A stretch of 40,687 bases of DNA from Proteiniclasticum ruminis DSM 24773 (GTDB taxonomy: Bacteria; Bacillota; Clostridia; Clostridiales; Clostridiaceae). A program made the position numbers and the translations under genes. The notes beneath the pieces are model-generated. The model was not told the origin of the DNA. It was given only the letters and a program-made list of their open reading frames with translations, and did not search any database. The stretch's first letter is position 1; each line of letters opens with the position of its first letter. Location: positions 1 to 40,687 of the forward strand of contig NZ_JNKC01000016.1 of the NCBI RefSeq assembly GCF_000701905.1, given 5' to 3'. Positions 8,437 to 15,460 of the stretch are shown one piece after another.

Positions 8437-8479
8437 TTTACCTTTTCTTTACCAAAACCCATGATTTTACCTTTATAAT
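8437..8479 (+). promoter_or_regulatory. Promoter of the 8525 gene with three TTTACC repeats
   Basis: TTTACC occurs at 8437-8442, 8448-8453 (11 bp apart) and 8466-8471, directly upstream of a TATAAT -10 at 8474-8479. There is no good -35. The arrangement suggests an activator that binds direct repeats. The same 11-bp-spaced repeat lies upstream of the GDPD gene and at the rRNA P1 promoter. Confidence 0.5.
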
Positions 8480-8524
8480 GTAAGTATAAAAAGAATATTT
8501 AGACTATTTTAGGAGGGATCTGAC

Positions 8525-8773
8525 ATGTCAAGAGTCGTATTCTACCACAAGAAATTCAAGGTTCTCCAAATCGGAAAATCTTCCTATGTCGTTGTGAGAA
8601 AGAATACCACAAACTACAGCCAGCACTCCCATCTGTCTTCCTTGAATGGAGCCATCCGCCTTGTTAAACTTCTGGAGGAAGGGAAGCTGCCTCATTCTGA
8701 CTACTTGAGAGAATCCGCGCGGCGCCTTCTGAAGGAGCAGGAATACACGAAACTGAAATCCATTCCTTCCTAA
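8525..8773 (+). CDS. Uncharacterised small protein (82 residues)
   Basis: I do not recognise this family. The protein is basic, has no membrane segment or Cys, and begins MSRVVFYHKKFKVLQIGKSS. The N-terminal half looks like beta strands (VLQIG, SYVVVRK) and the C-terminal half is helical (GAIRLVKLLEEGKL, YLRESARRLLKEQEYTK). AGGAGGG lies 7 nt before the ATG, a TATAAT lies 50 bp upstream and a strong terminator follows, so it is probably a real single-gene unit. The TTTACC repeats in its promoter suggest regulated expression. It might be a small nucleic-acid- or protein-binding factor, but that is a guess. Confidence 0.75.
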   Translation: MSRVVFYHKKFKVLQIGKSSYVVVRKNTTNYSQHSHLSSLNGAIRLVKLLEEGKLPHSDYLRESARRLLKEQEYTKLKSIPS

Positions 8774-8780
8774 TAACTTA

Positions 8781-8838
8781 AAAGCTTCCATACGCCGGGT
8801 TCATTGCTGGAACCCCAGGCGATGGAAGCTTTCTCTTT
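8781..8838 (+). terminator. Long bidirectional terminator between the 8525 gene and proA
   Basis: AAAGCTTCCAT (8781-8791) pairs with ATGGAAGCTTT (8822-8832). Inside it CGCC/GGCG and GGGTTC/GAACCC extend the stem, followed by CTCTTTTTT on the plus strand. On the minus strand it ends in a run of four T and can serve proA, which converges from the other side. Confidence 0.9.
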
Positions 8839-8847
8839 TTTACTTTC

Positions 8848-10092
8848 TTAGGGACGGATCTGCCCCTGGCCAAAGATGATGTATTTGGTGGAGGTGAGTT
8901 CCGTCAGTCCCACAGGACCTCTGGCATGCAGCTTCTGGGTGGAGATGCCCATTTCAGCGCCCATCCCCATGGCCTGTCCATCAGTAAACCGGGTGGAGGC
9001 ATTGACATAGACCGCCGCTGCATCTACCTCATTGAGGAAACTCAGCGCGTGATCGTACTTTTCAGTGACAATGGCTTCAGAATGCCCTGTACCATACTTT
9101 GCGATGTGTTCCATGGCTTCTTCCAGACTTCCAACGGTCTTCAGGGAAAATGCAAGATCCAGGTATTCGGTGGCATAATCCTCCTCCGTGGCTTCCAAAA
9201 AGGAAGGGACCAAAGCCCTTGCCTTCGGATCTGCCATGACCTTCACTCCATGTTTTATGGTGAGCTTTTCCAGTTTAGGCAGAAAGCTCTCAAGTACAGC
9301 CTCATGGACGAGAAGAGACTCCATGGCATTGCAGACTCCGGTTCTCTGGGTTTTCGCATTTTCAATGATGGATAGAGCCATCTCCTCATCTGCGCTTTCA
9401 TCTACAAACACGTGGCAGTTGCCCACCCCGGTTTCAATGACCGGAACTGTGGATTCTTTCACCACTCTTTGGATGAGCCTTGCAGACCCTCTTGGAATCA
9501 GCACATCTAGATACTCATTCATTCTCATGAACTCCCCTGCGGTCTCATAGGAAAGATCTTCAATAAGCTGGACCATGTGGGGATTGAGTCCTCTCTTCAC
9601 AAGAGCTGCCTGAATCACTGAAACCAGTGCCTTATTGGAAGAGATGGCTTCTTTGCCTCCCCTTAATATCAGTGCATTGGAGGACTTGAGACAAAGGGCT
9701 GCGGTATCAATTGTCACATTGGGTCTGGATTCATAGATGATTCCTACCACACCCAAAGGGACGGTCTTTTTCCCAATCTGAAGACCATTTTCCAACGTCT
9801 TCATGGACAGCACCTTCCCGATGGGGTCCTCCATGGTGCGGATTGACAGAATCCCTTCTATCATGCTTTCAATTCTCTGCGGATTCAGAAGAAGACGGTC
9901 CAGAAGAGCTTCGGAAAGATTTCCTTCTTTCCCTCTTCTAAGATCTTCTTCATTGGCCTGCACTATTTCTTCTTCTTTCACTTTCAGCTCTTCTGCCAAA
10001 GCAACCAGAAGGTCGTTCTTTTCTTTCGTAGAGAGTCTAGCCAGCTCTCTGGATGCTTTCTTCGCTTCTCTGCCAATTTCTATCATGGTCAT
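8848..10092 (-). CDS. proA: Glutamate-5-semialdehyde dehydrogenase
   Basis: ProA reduces gamma-glutamyl phosphate to glutamate-5-semialdehyde with NADPH, the second step of proline synthesis. The 414 residues match the family's usual length. The catalytic Cys is in RTGVCNAMESLL near residue 250. Other family blocks are VPLGVVGIIYESRPNVT near 107-125, ALILRGGKEA near 140 and VPVIETGVGNCHVFVD near 215. Its ATG overlaps the proB stop by 4 nt (ATGA) with GGGAGGA upstream inside proB. It is the last gene of the proBA operon and ends at the shared terminator. Confidence 0.97.
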   Translation of the reverse strand: MTMIEIGREAKKASRELARLSTKEKNDLLVALAEELKVKEEEIVQANEEDLRRGKEGNLSEALLDRLLLNPQRIESMIEGILSIRTMEDPIGKVLSMKTLENGLQIGKKTVPLGVVGIIYESRPNVTIDTAALCLKSSNALILRGGKEAISSNKALVSVIQAALVKRGLNPHMVQLIEDLSYETAGEFMRMNEYLDVLIPRGSARLIQRVVKESTVPVIETGVGNCHVFVDESADEEMALSIIENAKTQRTGVCNAMESLLVHEAVLESFLPKLEKLTIKHGVKVMADPKARALVPSFLEATEEDYATEYLDLAFSLKTVGSLEEAMEHIAKYGTGHSEAIVTEKYDHALSFLNEVDAAAVYVNASTRFTDGQAMGMGAEMGISTQKLHARGPVGLTELTSTKYIIFGQGQIRP

Positions 10093-10895
10093 TTCTTCTT
10101 TCCTCCCAAAAACAGTGTGCCGACTTCCTTCCCCATGAGGATCTCTTCTACGGTCTCATTTCCTGCACCATTGGCCAGCACCACATGGATGCCTCTTTTG
10201 GTTGCGTACTTTGCCGCTTTGATCTTCGTGATCATCCCTCCAGTGCCAAGCTTTGTGGAAGAATCTTTGGCAATGGATTCCACATAATCATCGATCTTTT
10301 CCACTAGGCTCATGAGCTTCGCTTCCGGATTCTTTCTAGGATCATCGGTGTACAGTCCATCGATGTCTGAAAGAAGAATGAGAAGGTCCGCATCCACAAG
10401 GGATGCCACCACCGCAGACAGCGTATCGTTGTCACCAAAGATGATCTCATCTGTGGAGATGGTGTCATTTTCATTGACGATAGGCACTATGCCGTTTCGC
10501 AAAAGTTCCTTCATGGTGTTCTTTGCGTTGAACTTCATGAATTTGTCTGTCTCCACTTGCTTGGTCACAAGAATCTGGGCCACCTGATAGTTGTATTCCT
10601 GGAAAAACTTCTGGTACATGTTCATGAGAACCACCTGCCCCACAGCAGCGGCCGCCTGTTTTCCTTCGATGTCCCTGGGACGCTCTTTCAGATGCATTCT
10701 CTGAGCCCCTACCCCAATGGCGCCGGAAGAAACAAGAACCACCTGGTAGCCCCTGTTTTTCAGATCTGAAATCATACGGGCCAGATGCTCCATCCGATAG
10801 ATATTGATGAGTCCCCCTGTATGGGCGATGGTGGATGTGCCCACCTTGATGACCACCCTTTTGACCTCTTTGATTACTTCACGTTCTTTTATCAT
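10089..10895 (-). CDS. proB: Glutamate 5-kinase, short form without PUA domain
   Basis: ProB phosphorylates glutamate to gamma-glutamyl phosphate, the first and usually feedback-inhibited step of proline synthesis. The protein has the amino-acid-kinase fold: VVIKVGTSTI near residue 14, VLVSSGAIGVG near 53, PIVNENDTIS near 140, FGDNDTLSA near 155 and KLGTGGMITK near 220. It has 268 residues and lacks the C-terminal PUA domain found in E. coli ProB, as in many Firmicutes. GAGGG lies 6 nt before the ATG. No T-box or other riboswitch lies in the leader, which is only about 40 nt long. Confidence 0.96.
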   Translation of the reverse strand: MIKEREVIKEVKRVVIKVGTSTIAHTGGLINIYRMEHLARMISDLKNRGYQVVLVSSGAIGVGAQRMHLKERPRDIEGKQAAAAVGQVVLMNMYQKFFQEYNYQVAQILVTKQVETDKFMKFNAKNTMKELLRNGIVPIVNENDTISTDEIIFGDNDTLSAVVASLVDADLLILLSDIDGLYTDDPRKNPEAKLMSLVEKIDDYVESIAKDSSTKLGTGGMITKIKAAKYATKRGIHVVLANGAGNETVEEILMGKEVGTLFLGGKKK

Positions 10896-10940
10896 ATCAT
10901 TCCCTCATTATCCGCAATTTCTGCCTGTTCATATTTCTTC

Positions 10941-10969
10941 ATTTTATCCTTACCGCACCTGAAATTCAA
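10941..10969 (-). promoter_or_regulatory. Promoter of proBA
   Basis: On the minus strand TTGAAT (10969-10964) and TAAAAT (10946-10941) are exactly 17 bp apart, about 46 bp before the proB start codon. Confidence 0.65.
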
Positions 10970-11078
10970 TGACTGCAACATGAGATTGTCATTCCTTCAC
11001 CCGTAAACGATACCCATCACAATTCTTGCAAGGAAAAGAGAAAAAGCAGGACACATCCTTAGAGAGAAATGCATACAC

Positions 11079-12275
11079 TCATCGGTCAAGCTTCACAATA
11101 TCCGCATAGGGGTTTTCAATGCCCAGGAGAAGATCTTTAATGATTTTTGCTCCCGCCATACTGTAGCAGGTGCCATTTCCCTCATACCCGAGCAGATAGT
11201 AGCGGTTTTTTCTTCCAGGTTCTTTTCCAATGAGGGGCAGTCCATCTTTCACACTGCCAAAGAGCGCATTGTAAAAATGTTCCACGTCTAAGGGAAGTTC
11301 ATGAAAAAGAAGCTTCTCACAGGATGCTTTAAGCTCCGCTTCCTTCTTCTTCAGTTTTTTCTCTTCTTTTTCCACATGGCTCATTTCTTCATCCAGTCCT
11401 CCCGCTACAATTCTTCCATCCTGGCTTGTGCGAAGATAAAGATAGGGATCTTTTGTCTCCCAGATCATGACCTCATCCTTCCAAGGGCTTCCGTCGATCT
11501 TTTCAGTCACCAGAGCATAGGTCCTGCCGATTTCTATCTTATCTTTGAAAAGGGGATAGACATAGGCATAGCCTGTGGCAAAGATTACCTCCTGAAACAG
11601 GATCTTATGGCCGTCTTTCGTGAAGATTTCCCGTTCCTTCACAGAAGAAAGATCCACCTCTGTATCCTCATAATACTGTACCCCTTTTTCAGCGTTCTCT
11701 TTGGTGAGGGTTTCAATGAATTTCACTGGGTCCACATCCGCATCTCCATCGATGAGCAGGGCGCTGTAGCAGTCTGCATCAAACTCTTTCCTGGCCTCTT
11801 CCCTGGAAAGATACCGAAGACGCATCCCTTGGCCTTTCAGCGCCTCATATTCTTTTCTGAGCTTTTCCTCATGGTCTTTTTCGGTGGCCATATAAAGGCT
11901 CTGTCTTTCTCTTAAGGAGCACTCTGGAAAGATTTCCCGGATTCTGTGAAGATCCATCATAGCTTCCTGGCACATCCTATAAAACCCTCTGGCTTTTTCT
12001 TCCCCAATGGTCTCCATAAACTCACTGAGCATGGTGTCACTGGACACCTGCAGAAGCCCTGTGTTGGCTCTGCTGCTTCCTGTGGCAATGTCTTTGCCGT
12101 CGATGACCGTAATTTTCCGGTCCGTTGCCTTTGAAAGCACATACGCTGTGAGCGTGCCTGACATTCCTCCTCCAATGATCAGGACATCCGTCTCCAGATC
12201 TTTCTTCAGCTTTTCAAAGTGAAAGCGTCTTTTTCTCTCATCCCAGTGGGTGTCTCCATAAATCAGTTCCTTCAT
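11079..12275 (-). CDS. FAD-dependent oxidoreductase (DAO/glycine-oxidase-like)
   Basis: The 398-residue protein has a dinucleotide-binding site DVLIIGGGMSGTLTAYVL near residue 30 followed by ATGSSRANTGLL near 67, the FAD-contact region of the D-amino-acid oxidase (DAO) superfamily. Near the C-terminus GLPLIGKEPG and YLLGYEGNGTCYS are the second FAD-binding blocks. It probably oxidises an amine or amino acid, but the substrate is unknown. The N-terminal HWDERKRRF resembles the YurR/OrdL-like group. The ATG at 12275 follows AAGGAGG; a longer frame to 12419 has no site and overlaps a terminator. A possible promoter lies at 12336-12364 and a small hairpin (ACCTGT/ACAGGT, 12309-12327) is in the leader. 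No clear terminator follows. Confidence 0.85.
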   Translation of the reverse strand: MKELIYGDTHWDERKRRFHFEKLKKDLETDVLIIGGGMSGTLTAYVLSKATDRKITVIDGKDIATGSSRANTGLLQVSSDTMLSEFMETIGEEKARGFYRMCQEAMMDLHRIREIFPECSLRERQSLYMATEKDHEEKLRKEYEALKGQGMRLRYLSREEARKEFDADCYSALLIDGDADVDPVKFIETLTKENAEKGVQYYEDTEVDLSSVKEREIFTKDGHKILFQEVIFATGYAYVYPLFKDKIEIGRTYALVTEKIDGSPWKDEVMIWETKDPYLYLRTSQDGRIVAGGLDEEMSHVEKEEKKLKKKEAELKASCEKLLFHELPLDVEHFYNALFGSVKDGLPLIGKEPGRKNRYYLLGYEGNGTCYSMAGAKIIKDLLLGIENPYADIVKLDR

Positions 12276-12335
12276 AAGTTCCTCCTTCAGCACTTTTCTT
12301 TCTATGCTACCTGTACTCCGAACAGGTGGCAAGTG

Positions 12336-12364
12336 AACATAATTTGAAACATCTTTGAACACAA
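12336..12364 (-). promoter_or_regulatory. Putative promoter of the FAD oxidoreductase gene
   Basis: On the minus strand TTGTGT (12364-12359) and TATGTT (12341-12336) are 17 bp apart. Both hexamers deviate from consensus, so this is a moderate call. It lies between the symporter terminator and the gene. Confidence 0.4.
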
Positions 12365-12402
12365 GAAAAAGAAAGGACCACTTTAAGAATCCTCCAAGCG
12401 TC

Positions 12403-12439
12403 AAGAAAGAGAAGCTCATCAGGGATGCTTCTCTTTCTT
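12403..12439 (-). terminator. Terminator of the symporter gene
   Basis: AAGAAAGAGAAGC (12403-12415) and GCTTCTCTTTCTT (12427-12439) form a 13-bp perfect stem with an 11-nt loop, 12 nt past the symporter stop codon. The T tract is within the 3' arm. Confidence 0.8.
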
Positions 12440-12450
12440 TTACTGCAGCT

Positions 12451-13674
12451 TTATACTGCTTCTACTTCGCTTAGGTTCTTTCCTTCTTTCAGAAGGCTCT
12501 TCTTATGGAAGGTTTCCACAAGGATGGCCAGAGCATTGTCCCCAGAGACATTGGCAGCTGTGCCGAAGCTGTCCTGAGTGAGATACAGTGTAATGAGCAG
12601 CTGTCCCATGGTCCCCGTAGGGTCAATGCCCACCAGGGTCAGGAATGGCAACGCACTCATAATGGCTCCGCCTGGGGCTCCTGGTGCTGCCACCATAGCC
12701 ACACCAAGGGTCGCAATGAAGGTAGCCATAAGAGAAATTCCATGGGGCAGATCATAGATGAGAAGCACCGCGGTGACGCAGCTGGTGATGGTGATGATGC
12801 TGCCTGCCAGGTGTATGGTGGCACAAAGAGGCACCACGAACTCCCTGATTTCTTTAGACACACCATTCTTTCGCGCACATTCCACATTCACCGGAATGGT
12901 GGCTGCACTGGACTGAGTTCCCACCGCTGTCACATAACCTGGAATCTGATTCTTCAGAAGCATCCAAGGATTCTTTCCTGAAACACCGCCTGCCACAAAG
13001 AACAGAAATCCTACATAGAGAAGATGCAGCGCGATGATGAGGAGAAATACCTTCCAGAAAATGGACAGGATGGAAAAAACGGACCCTGAATAGCTGAGAT
13101 TCAGAAAGTTCCCAAAAATGTACACCGGAAGAAACGGGATGATGACGGCAGAAAGCACATTGGAGATGATCTCTGAAAACTCTTTAAAGAATCCATAAAG
13201 ATACTTTCCGCTTCCTTTAGATTTCAAAGCCGATATCCCCACTCCCATGACGAAGGAGAACACGATGGCTCCTGTCACATCTAAAAGTGGTGACAGCGGA
13301 ATAGAAAACAAAGTACTGAGACCCTCACCGGAACCGCTGATCTTCTCTACCAGTGATTCTCCAATAAAGGAAGGAAAGAAAGCTGAGGCCATAAGGTAGG
13401 AAAGAACTCCAGCTGCAAGCGTCGAACCATAGGCTAGGACCGTCGTCATCCCCAGGAGTTTTCCTGCTCCTTCAGTCAAGTCTGAGATTCCCACAACCAC
13501 AAAGCCCAGAATCATCAGTGGAATGATAAAGGAAAGAAAGGTGGAGAATATACTGGAAAAGGTCACAGGAAGTCTCAATAGGCCTTCCGGAAGGAATCGC
13601 ATCTGTCCCACAAGAATACCAAGAATAATAGCAATGATCAGTTTCGGGACGAGTCCCAGTTTCTTTTTCTTCAT
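12451..13674 (-). CDS. Dicarboxylate/amino-acid:cation symporter (DAACS family)
   Basis: This 407-residue membrane protein imports dicarboxylates or acidic/neutral amino acids with Na+ or H+. It has the family's fold: about eight membrane segments and re-entrant loops. The hairpin signatures are visible as AVGTQSSAATIPV near 280, the cation-site NMDGT equivalent (CATIHLAGS, changed here) near 310, and AAPGAPGGA near 345. QDSFGTAANVSGD near 375 is the conserved segment 8 motif. The start at 13674 has GGGGGAA upstream; a longer frame lacks support. A promoter lies at 13768-13796. The leader holds a hairpin (TGTTTCTG/CAGAAACA, 13692-13713) just before the ribosome binding site, whose G5 run is complementary to the candidate sRNA at 27098-27252. 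Confidence 0.9.
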   Translation of the reverse strand: MKKKKLGLVPKLIIAIILGILVGQMRFLPEGLLRLPVTFSSIFSTFLSFIIPLMILGFVVVGISDLTEGAGKLLGMTTVLAYGSTLAAGVLSYLMASAFFPSFIGESLVEKISGSGEGLSTLFSIPLSPLLDVTGAIVFSFVMGVGISALKSKGSGKYLYGFFKEFSEIISNVLSAVIIPFLPVYIFGNFLNLSYSGSVFSILSIFWKVFLLIIALHLLYVGFLFFVAGGVSGKNPWMLLKNQIPGYVTAVGTQSSAATIPVNVECARKNGVSKEIREFVVPLCATIHLAGSIITITSCVTAVLLIYDLPHGISLMATFIATLGVAMVAAPGAPGGAIMSALPFLTLVGIDPTGTMGQLLITLYLTQDSFGTAANVSGDNALAILVETFHKKSLLKEGKNLSEVEAV

Positions 13675-13767
13675 AACAGTTCCCCCTGCTCTGTTTCTGC
13701 ACATACAGAAACATTTTTCATTTGTTCTTCCATTAAAGACAGTTGTCCGTAACACGAGAATGTTTTG

Positions 13768-13796
13768 ATTATACTATCGCATTGGAAGGAAGGCAA
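13768..13796 (-). promoter_or_regulatory. Promoter of the DAACS symporter gene
   Basis: On the minus strand TTGCCT (13796-13791) and TATAAT (13773-13768) are exactly 17 bp apart, giving a leader of about 90 nt. Confidence 0.6.
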
Positions 13797-13869
13797 TAGG
13801 AGAAATTCATGTTTTCGTTTACAATTTAGAAATATTTTACTTGGGCTGAATCCAGCAAAAAATACACAA

Positions 13870-13917
13870 AATAAAAAAGCCTTTTCACACTACATTTCTG
13901 TATCTGTAAAAAGACTT
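13870..13917 (-). terminator. Terminator of the tRNA operon
   Basis: On the minus strand AAGTCTTTTTACA pairs with TGTGAAAAGGCTT (13 bp with two G-U pairs) and is followed by TTTTTATTTT. It comes 5 nt after the last tRNA (Arg-TCG). Confidence 0.8.
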
Positions 13918-13921
13918 TATT

Positions 13922-13998
13922 TGGTGCCCCATGAGCGACTCGAACGCCCGACCAATGGTTTCGAAGACCACTACTCTATCCAACTGAGCTAATGAGGC
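13922..13998 (-). tRNA. tRNA-Arg(TCG)
   Basis: The gene folds as a cloverleaf with acceptor GCCTCAT/ATGGGGC, anticodon loop CTTCGAA (anticodon UCG) and T loop TTCGAGT. CCA is encoded. It is last in the cluster and stands alone behind an internal terminator. UCG is unusual, since most bacteria read CGN codons with an ACG (inosine) tRNA. Confidence 0.93.
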
Positions 13999-14014
13999 AA
14001 AAGGGTATCTTTTG

Positions 14015-14041
14015 AAAAAAACCTGCCATCAGGCAGGTTTT
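14015..14041 (-). terminator. Rho-independent terminator inside the tRNA cluster
   Basis: On the minus strand AAAACCTGCC and GGCAGGTTTT form a 10-bp stem with a TGAT loop, followed by further T residues. It lies between tRNA-Gly(TCC) and tRNA-Arg(TCG), with only about 15 nt to the next tRNA and no visible promoter there. The Arg gene must depend on read-through or on a hidden promoter. Confidence 0.85.
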
Positions 14042-14043
14042 AG

Positions 14044-14117
<74 letters not shown>

Positions 14118-14120
14118 AAG

Positions 14121-14195
14121 TGGAGCGGAAGACGAGATTCGAACTCGCGACGTTCACCTTGGCAAGGTGACGCTCTACCACTGAGCCACTCCCGC
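14121..14195 (-). tRNA. tRNA-Gly(GCC), copy 1
   Basis: Acceptor GCGGGAG/CTTCCGC, anticodon loop TTGCCAA between TCACC and GGTGA, encoded CCA. It is identical to the copy at 14558-14632. Confidence 0.96.
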
Positions 14196-14207
14196 AAAAA
14201 GAGTTTT

Positions 14208-14292
14208 TGGTGCAGATGAAGGGAGTCGAACCCCCACGCCTCTCGGCGCTAGATCCTAAGTCTAGTGCGTCTGCCAATTTCGCCACATCTGC
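14208..14292 (-). tRNA. tRNA-Leu(TAG)
   Basis: This is an 85-nt class II tRNA with a long variable arm (CGCCGAGAGGCG). Anticodon loop CTTAGGA lies between CTAGA and TCTAG; acceptor GCAGATG/CATCTGC; CCA encoded. It reads CUN codons. Confidence 0.96.
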
Positions 14293-14309
14293 ATTATTAT
14301 TGTTCTTAA

Positions 14310-14384
14310 TGGCTGGGATAGCTGGATTCGAACCAACGAATGCCAGAGTCAAAGTCTGGTGCCTTACCACTTGGCGATATCCCA
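14310..14384 (-). tRNA. tRNA-Gln(TTG)
   Basis: Acceptor TGGGATA/TATCCCA with discriminator G, anticodon loop CTTTGAC between CCAGA and TCTGG, CCA encoded. The U1-A72 pair is typical of tRNA-Gln. In this organism it should be charged through the GatCAB route encoded at 19100-22298. Confidence 0.96.
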
Positions 14385-14395
14385 CTAGATAAAAA

Positions 14396-14472
14396 TGGGG
14401 TGAACGATGGGACTCGAACCCACGACAACCAGAATCACAATCTGGCGCTCTACCAACTGAACTACGTCCACC
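14396..14472 (-). tRNA. tRNA-His(GTG)
   Basis: Anticodon loop TTGTGAT lies between CCAGA and TCTGG. The extra G at position -1 (complement of 14472) faces discriminator C73, the histidine identity element. CCA is encoded. Confidence 0.96.
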
Positions 14473-14476
14473 ATAA

Positions 14477-14553
<77 letters not shown>

Positions 14554-14557
14554 AAAA

Positions 14558-14632
14558 TGGAGCGGAAGACGAGATTCGAACTCGCGACGTTCACCTTGGC
14601 AAGGTGACGCTCTACCACTGAGCCACTCCCGC
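14558..14632 (-). tRNA. tRNA-Gly(GCC), copy 2
   Basis: Identical in sequence to 14121-14195, with anticodon loop TTGCCAA and encoded CCA. Confidence 0.96.
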
Positions 14633-14648
14633 ATAGTTTATAAATTAA

Positions 14649-14724
14649 TGGTCGGGGTGACAGGGATTGAACCTGCGACCTCATGCTCCCAAAGCACGCG
14701 CGCTCCCAGCTGCGCTACACCCCG
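14649..14724 (-). tRNA. tRNA-Pro(TGG), copy 1
   Basis: Acceptor CGGGGTG/CACCCCG, anticodon loop TTTGGGA between CGTGC and GCATG, CCA encoded. It differs from the copy at 15097-15172 by one base in the D arm. Confidence 0.96.
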
Positions 14725-14742
14725 AAGGTTATTTGGTTGAAA

Positions 14743-14816
<74 letters not shown>

Positions 14817-14820
14817 ATAA

Positions 14821-14896
14821 TGGTGATCCACCGGGGAATCGAACCCCGGACACCATGATTAAAAGTCATGTGCTCTACCGACTGAGCTAGTGGATC
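14821..14896 (-). tRNA. tRNA-Lys(TTT)
   Basis: Acceptor GATCCAC/GTGGATC, anticodon loop CTTTTAA between CATGA and TCATG, CCA encoded. Confidence 0.96.
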
Positions 14897-14905
14897 ATAA
14901 AGAAA

Positions 14906-14979
14906 TGGCTGGGATAGCTGGATTCGAACCAACGATGCCAGAGTCAGAGTCTGGAGCCTTACCACTTGGCGATATCCCA
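14906..14979 (-). tRNA. tRNA-Gln(CTG)
   Basis: Acceptor TGGGATA/TATCCCA, anticodon loop CTCTGAC, CCA encoded. It is nearly identical to tRNA-Gln(TTG) at 14310-14384 but has CTG as anticodon, one base less in the variable region and small anticodon-arm changes. It looks like a duplicated Gln gene specialised for CAG. Confidence 0.95.
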
Positions 14980-14983
14980 TTAA

Positions 14984-15060
<77 letters not shown>

Positions 15061-15096
15061 ATATCCTTTTATCTAAGGACTATGCCCCCGATAAAA

Positions 15097-15172
15097 TGGT
15101 CGGGGTGACAGGGATTGAACCTGCGACCTCATGCTCCCAAAGCACGCGCGCTCCCATCTGCGCTACACCCCG
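15097..15172 (-). tRNA. tRNA-Pro(TGG), copy 2
   Basis: First gene of the tRNA operon by transcription. Anticodon loop TTTGGGA, acceptor CGGGGTG/CACCCCG, CCA encoded. It differs from 14649-14724 by one base in the D arm. Confidence 0.96.
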
Positions 15173-15201
15173 TCAGTCATCTGTTTTCGACGACAATAAT
15201 G

Positions 15202-15230
15202 ATTCTATACTAAAATCCGGGGCCCGTCAA
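15202..15230 (-). promoter_or_regulatory. Promoter of the tRNA operon
   Basis: On the minus strand TTGACG (15230-15225) and TAGAAT (15207-15202) are exactly 17 bp apart, about 30 bp before the first tRNA. The discriminator region after the -10 is A/T-rich. Confidence 0.75.
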
Positions 15231-15402
15231 TAGCTAACTTGGAAGATTTTTTGAAGATTTTCGCCCGGGAGGCTAAACTCCTTAAGACTCAATCTAAAAA
15301 TACGAACAATTTTTTAAAGGACTCACGCCTTAAGACACTTTGTGCTACCTGATGGCTGAGTTTTCTCAATCCGCTCTTCAGGAGTCAATTATGATTATAA
15401 CC

Positions 15403-15418
15403 CAACTTCCTGAAGTTG
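15403..15418. repeat. 16-bp perfect palindrome in a gene-free stretch
   Basis: CAACTTC-CT-GAAGTTG is symmetric and lies in the 278-bp stretch (15173-15450) between the tRNA promoter and the YczE-like gene. On the minus strand TATAAT follows 5 bp downstream of it. It could be an operator, but no gene is seen downstream apart from the tRNA operon. Confidence 0.4.
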
Positions 15419-15427
15419 AAAAGGCCA

Positions 15428-15460
15428 AAAAAAAGAAAATTCCCAGAAACCTAGGAATTT
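15428..15460 (-). terminator. Terminator of the rph-rdgB operon, overlapping the last stop codon
   Basis: On the minus strand AAATTCCTAG-GTTT-CTGGGAATTT is a 10-bp stem (one G-U pair) followed by TCTTTTTTTT. The 5' arm contains the final codons and TAG stop of the YczE-like gene. Confidence 0.92.

Noticed and set aside
10896-10980. T-box or riboswitch control of proBA
   Set aside because: Only about 40 nt separate the promoter from the proB start, too short for a T-box, and no terminator or specifier hairpin is present.
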